From: CAZSGN01 sp964606415
Lineage (GTDB): Bacteria > Bacteroidota > Bacteroidia > Bacteroidales > JBBRXJ01
Length of the DNA: 7,835 bases
Assembly (NCBI GenBank): GCA_964606415.1
Contig: CAZSGN010000129.1
Coordinates: 1 to 7,835 of the forward strand
Reading direction: 5' to 3'
Shown: piece after piece, positions 6,784-7,835 of the stretch
Numbering within the stretch: position 1 is the stretch's first letter
How the letters are laid out: every line of letters starts with the position of its first letter
Translations under genes and position numbers: made by a program
Notes under the pieces: generated by a model
The model's database searches: none
Told to the model about the DNA's origin: nothing
The model's input: the letters and a program-made list of their open reading frames with translations, nothing else

Positions 6784-6932
6784 AAATCCGAATAACATCA
6801 CAAAATATTTTATTAAACTCCTGACTTTTACATTACACAGAAATATGATAAACTTTCTTTTTTGTTGAAATTTAGAATAATCCGGAAAAATATCATTAAA
6901 AACCATAAACAAACAATAAAACTTATCACAAA

Positions 6933-7691
6933 ATGAATAAGATTGCATTAATTACTGGCGCGACATCAGGAATTGGAGCCTGCACTGCAGAAAAATTAGC
7001 AGGCGAAGGATACAACCTTATCTTAACCGGTAGAAGAAAAAAACGTCTTTCAGAGCTAACTAAAAAGATTAGCGAGCAGCATTCTGTCTCCATTCAATCA
7101 CTCCCTTTTGATATTCAAAAACGGGAAGAGACTAACCAGGCCATTGATCAACTTTCTGAATCATGGAAAAACATTGATCTGTTAATCAACAACGCAGGTT
7201 TAGCAGCCGGACTGAACCCAATACAAGATGGAGATATTAACGATTGGGAACAAATGATAAACACCAATATTAAAGGACTTTTGTATATAACAAAGAAAAT
7301 CGTCCCCTTCATGATCAAAAGACAGCAAGGTCATATTATCAATATTGGATCCATTGCTGGCAAGGAAGTTTATGCAAAGGGGAATATTTATTGCGCCACC
7401 AAGCATGCCGTTGATGCGCTAACCAAAGCAATGCGCATTGACCTTTTAGCGGATCACATCAAAGTTACTTCAATAGCACCTGGTAACGTAGAAACAGAAT
7501 TCTCGAAAGTTCGTTTTAAAGGAGATGAAGAGAAAGCAAAACATGTATATGACGGCTATACCCCACTTTACCCTGAAGACATTGCTGACTGTATCGCTTT
7601 CGCTGCAAGTCGTCCGGCTCATGTTAACATCAATGATATGCTGGTTATGAGTACAGCACAAGCCAACACGTCCCATTTATTAAAAGAATAG
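6933..7691 (+). CDS. YdfG-like SDR-family NADP-dependent 3-hydroxy acid dehydrogenase
   Basis: This is a 252-residue classical short-chain dehydrogenase of normal length with all key residues. The glycine-rich cofactor loop TGATSGIG is at residues 9-16. Arg34-Arg35 after the second strand (LTGRRKKR) point to NADP(H). NNAG is at 86-89, and the catalytic set is Ser140, Tyr153 and Lys157 (YCATK). The C-terminal part, with EFSKVRFKGDEEKA near 189-202 and RPAHVNINDM near 227-236, is strongly like E. coli YdfG, which oxidises 3-hydroxy acids such as serine and reduces malonic semialdehyde. The substrate in this organism is not provable from sequence. ATG 6933 lies in an A-rich context (CACAAAATG) and begins exactly at the first Rossmann strand. 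The gene stands alone, divergent from the purL-like operon, and ends in TAG; no terminator hairpin follows within the window. Confidence 0.93.
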   Translation: MNKIALITGATSGIGACTAEKLAGEGYNLILTGRRKKRLSELTKKISEQHSVSIQSLPFDIQKREETNQAIDQLSESWKNIDLLINNAGLAAGLNPIQDGDINDWEQMINTNIKGLLYITKKIVPFMIKRQQGHIINIGSIAGKEVYAKGNIYCATKHAVDALTKAMRIDLLADHIKVTSIAPGNVETEFSKVRFKGDEEKAKHVYDGYTPLYPEDIADCIAFAASRPAHVNINDMLVMSTAQANTSHLLKE

Positions 7692-7725
7692 GTTCTCCCA
7701 CTAATTTAATGAAAGCTTACAATTT

Positions 7726-7767
7726 GTTTATATGTAGATAAAATATGGTTTAAGATCGTTTATATGT
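7726..7767. repeat. Direct repeat GTTTATATGT, two copies 32 bp apart
   Basis: GTTTATATGT occurs at 7726-7735 and again at 7758-7767, about three helical turns apart, in the noncoding tail after the dehydrogenase gene. It could be a pair of regulator sites for whatever begins at the right edge. The sequence is simple and AT-rich, so chance is a real alternative. Confidence 0.3.
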
Positions 7768-7806
7768 TGTATTTTAATGAAAATTGTTTGCCCAAAATGA
7801 GCAACT

Positions 7807-7834
7807 ATATTGCATCAATCAAAAAACGCAATAT
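7807..7834. repeat. 7-bp inverted repeat at the right edge
   Basis: ATATTGC (7807-7813) pairs with GCAATAT (7828-7834) across a 14-nt A-rich loop. No T-tract is visible before the window ends, so I cannot call it a terminator. Confidence 0.3.
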
Positions 7835-7835
7835 T

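Larger units (their letters stand above)
6545..6932. other. Divergent intergenic region, AT-rich, with repeats but no convincing gene
   Basis: This 388-bp stretch separates the divergent purL-like operon and the dehydrogenase gene. It contains an 8-bp inverted repeat (6645-6672), a 13-bp direct repeat pair (6711 and 6771), and TTGATATCC twice (6646-6654 and 6733-6741). The last 40 bp before the dehydrogenase ATG are A-rich, as usual for Bacteroidota start regions. I find no TAnnTTTG box on either strand, so the plus-strand promoter is not located. A minus-strand frame of 86 codons (6948-6688) runs into the dehydrogenase start, is very rich in F, Y and L, and is probably not a gene. Confidence 0.5.

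Noticed and set aside
6688..6948. 86-codon minus-strand frame upstream of the dehydrogenase
   Set aside because: It overlaps the well-supported dehydrogenase start, is dominated by F, Y, L and K as expected from AT-rich noncoding DNA, and has no recognisable motif.
7200..7676. Two 68-codon minus-strand frames
   Set aside because: Both are antisense shadows within the dehydrogenase gene, whose catalytic residues are all intact.
7692..7725. Terminator after the dehydrogenase gene
   Set aside because: No GC-rich stem followed by a T-tract is visible after the stop codon.

Overview
The window looks like a chromosomal segment of a Bacteroidota bacterium, probably of the Bacteroidales/Marinilabiliales type. 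The evidence is an AT-rich sequence, perfect Bacteroidota -7 promoter boxes (TATCTTTG), A-rich start regions with little Shine-Dalgarno, a lipoprotein version of the BamA/TamA family (TamL), a PorT-type protein of the type IX secretion system, and a UbiE/MenG methylase for menaquinone. The lineage is an inference from these markers; there is no rRNA here.

Layout. Positions 1-2032 (minus) hold most of tamL, whose 3' end runs off the left edge. A divergent intergenic region of about 375 bp follows, carrying one TATCTTTG box for each flanking gene. Positions 2408-3205 (plus) encode a TrmH/SpoU-family RNA methyltransferase. It converges on, and overlaps by 26 bp, a three-gene minus-strand operon that reads from right to left: a 615-residue PurL-like protein (6544-4697), ubiE/menG (4700-3969, TTG start overlapping the upstream stop as TTGA) and porT (3923-3180). 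A second divergent intergenic region of 388 bp contains an inverted repeat and a spaced direct repeat but no convincing gene. Positions 6933-7691 (plus) encode a YdfG-like short-chain dehydrogenase. The last 144 bp are noncoding or the start of something beyond the edge.

How the genes relate. Two genes belong to outer-membrane biogenesis or secretion (tamL, porT), one to respiratory quinone synthesis (ubiE/menG), one to RNA modification and one to small-molecule redox metabolism. All except the 615-residue protein fit known families well. That protein is the real oddity: its C-terminal half follows the second half of PurL (FGAM synthase), but the catalytic PurL motifs are missing. Its first 125 residues resemble, on my reading, the N-lobe of Bacteroidota aminoglycoside-phosphotransferase-like proteins. 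Its tight coupling to ubiE makes it the best candidate in this window for an uncharacterised function. I see no mobile element, CRISPR array, tRNA or rRNA.
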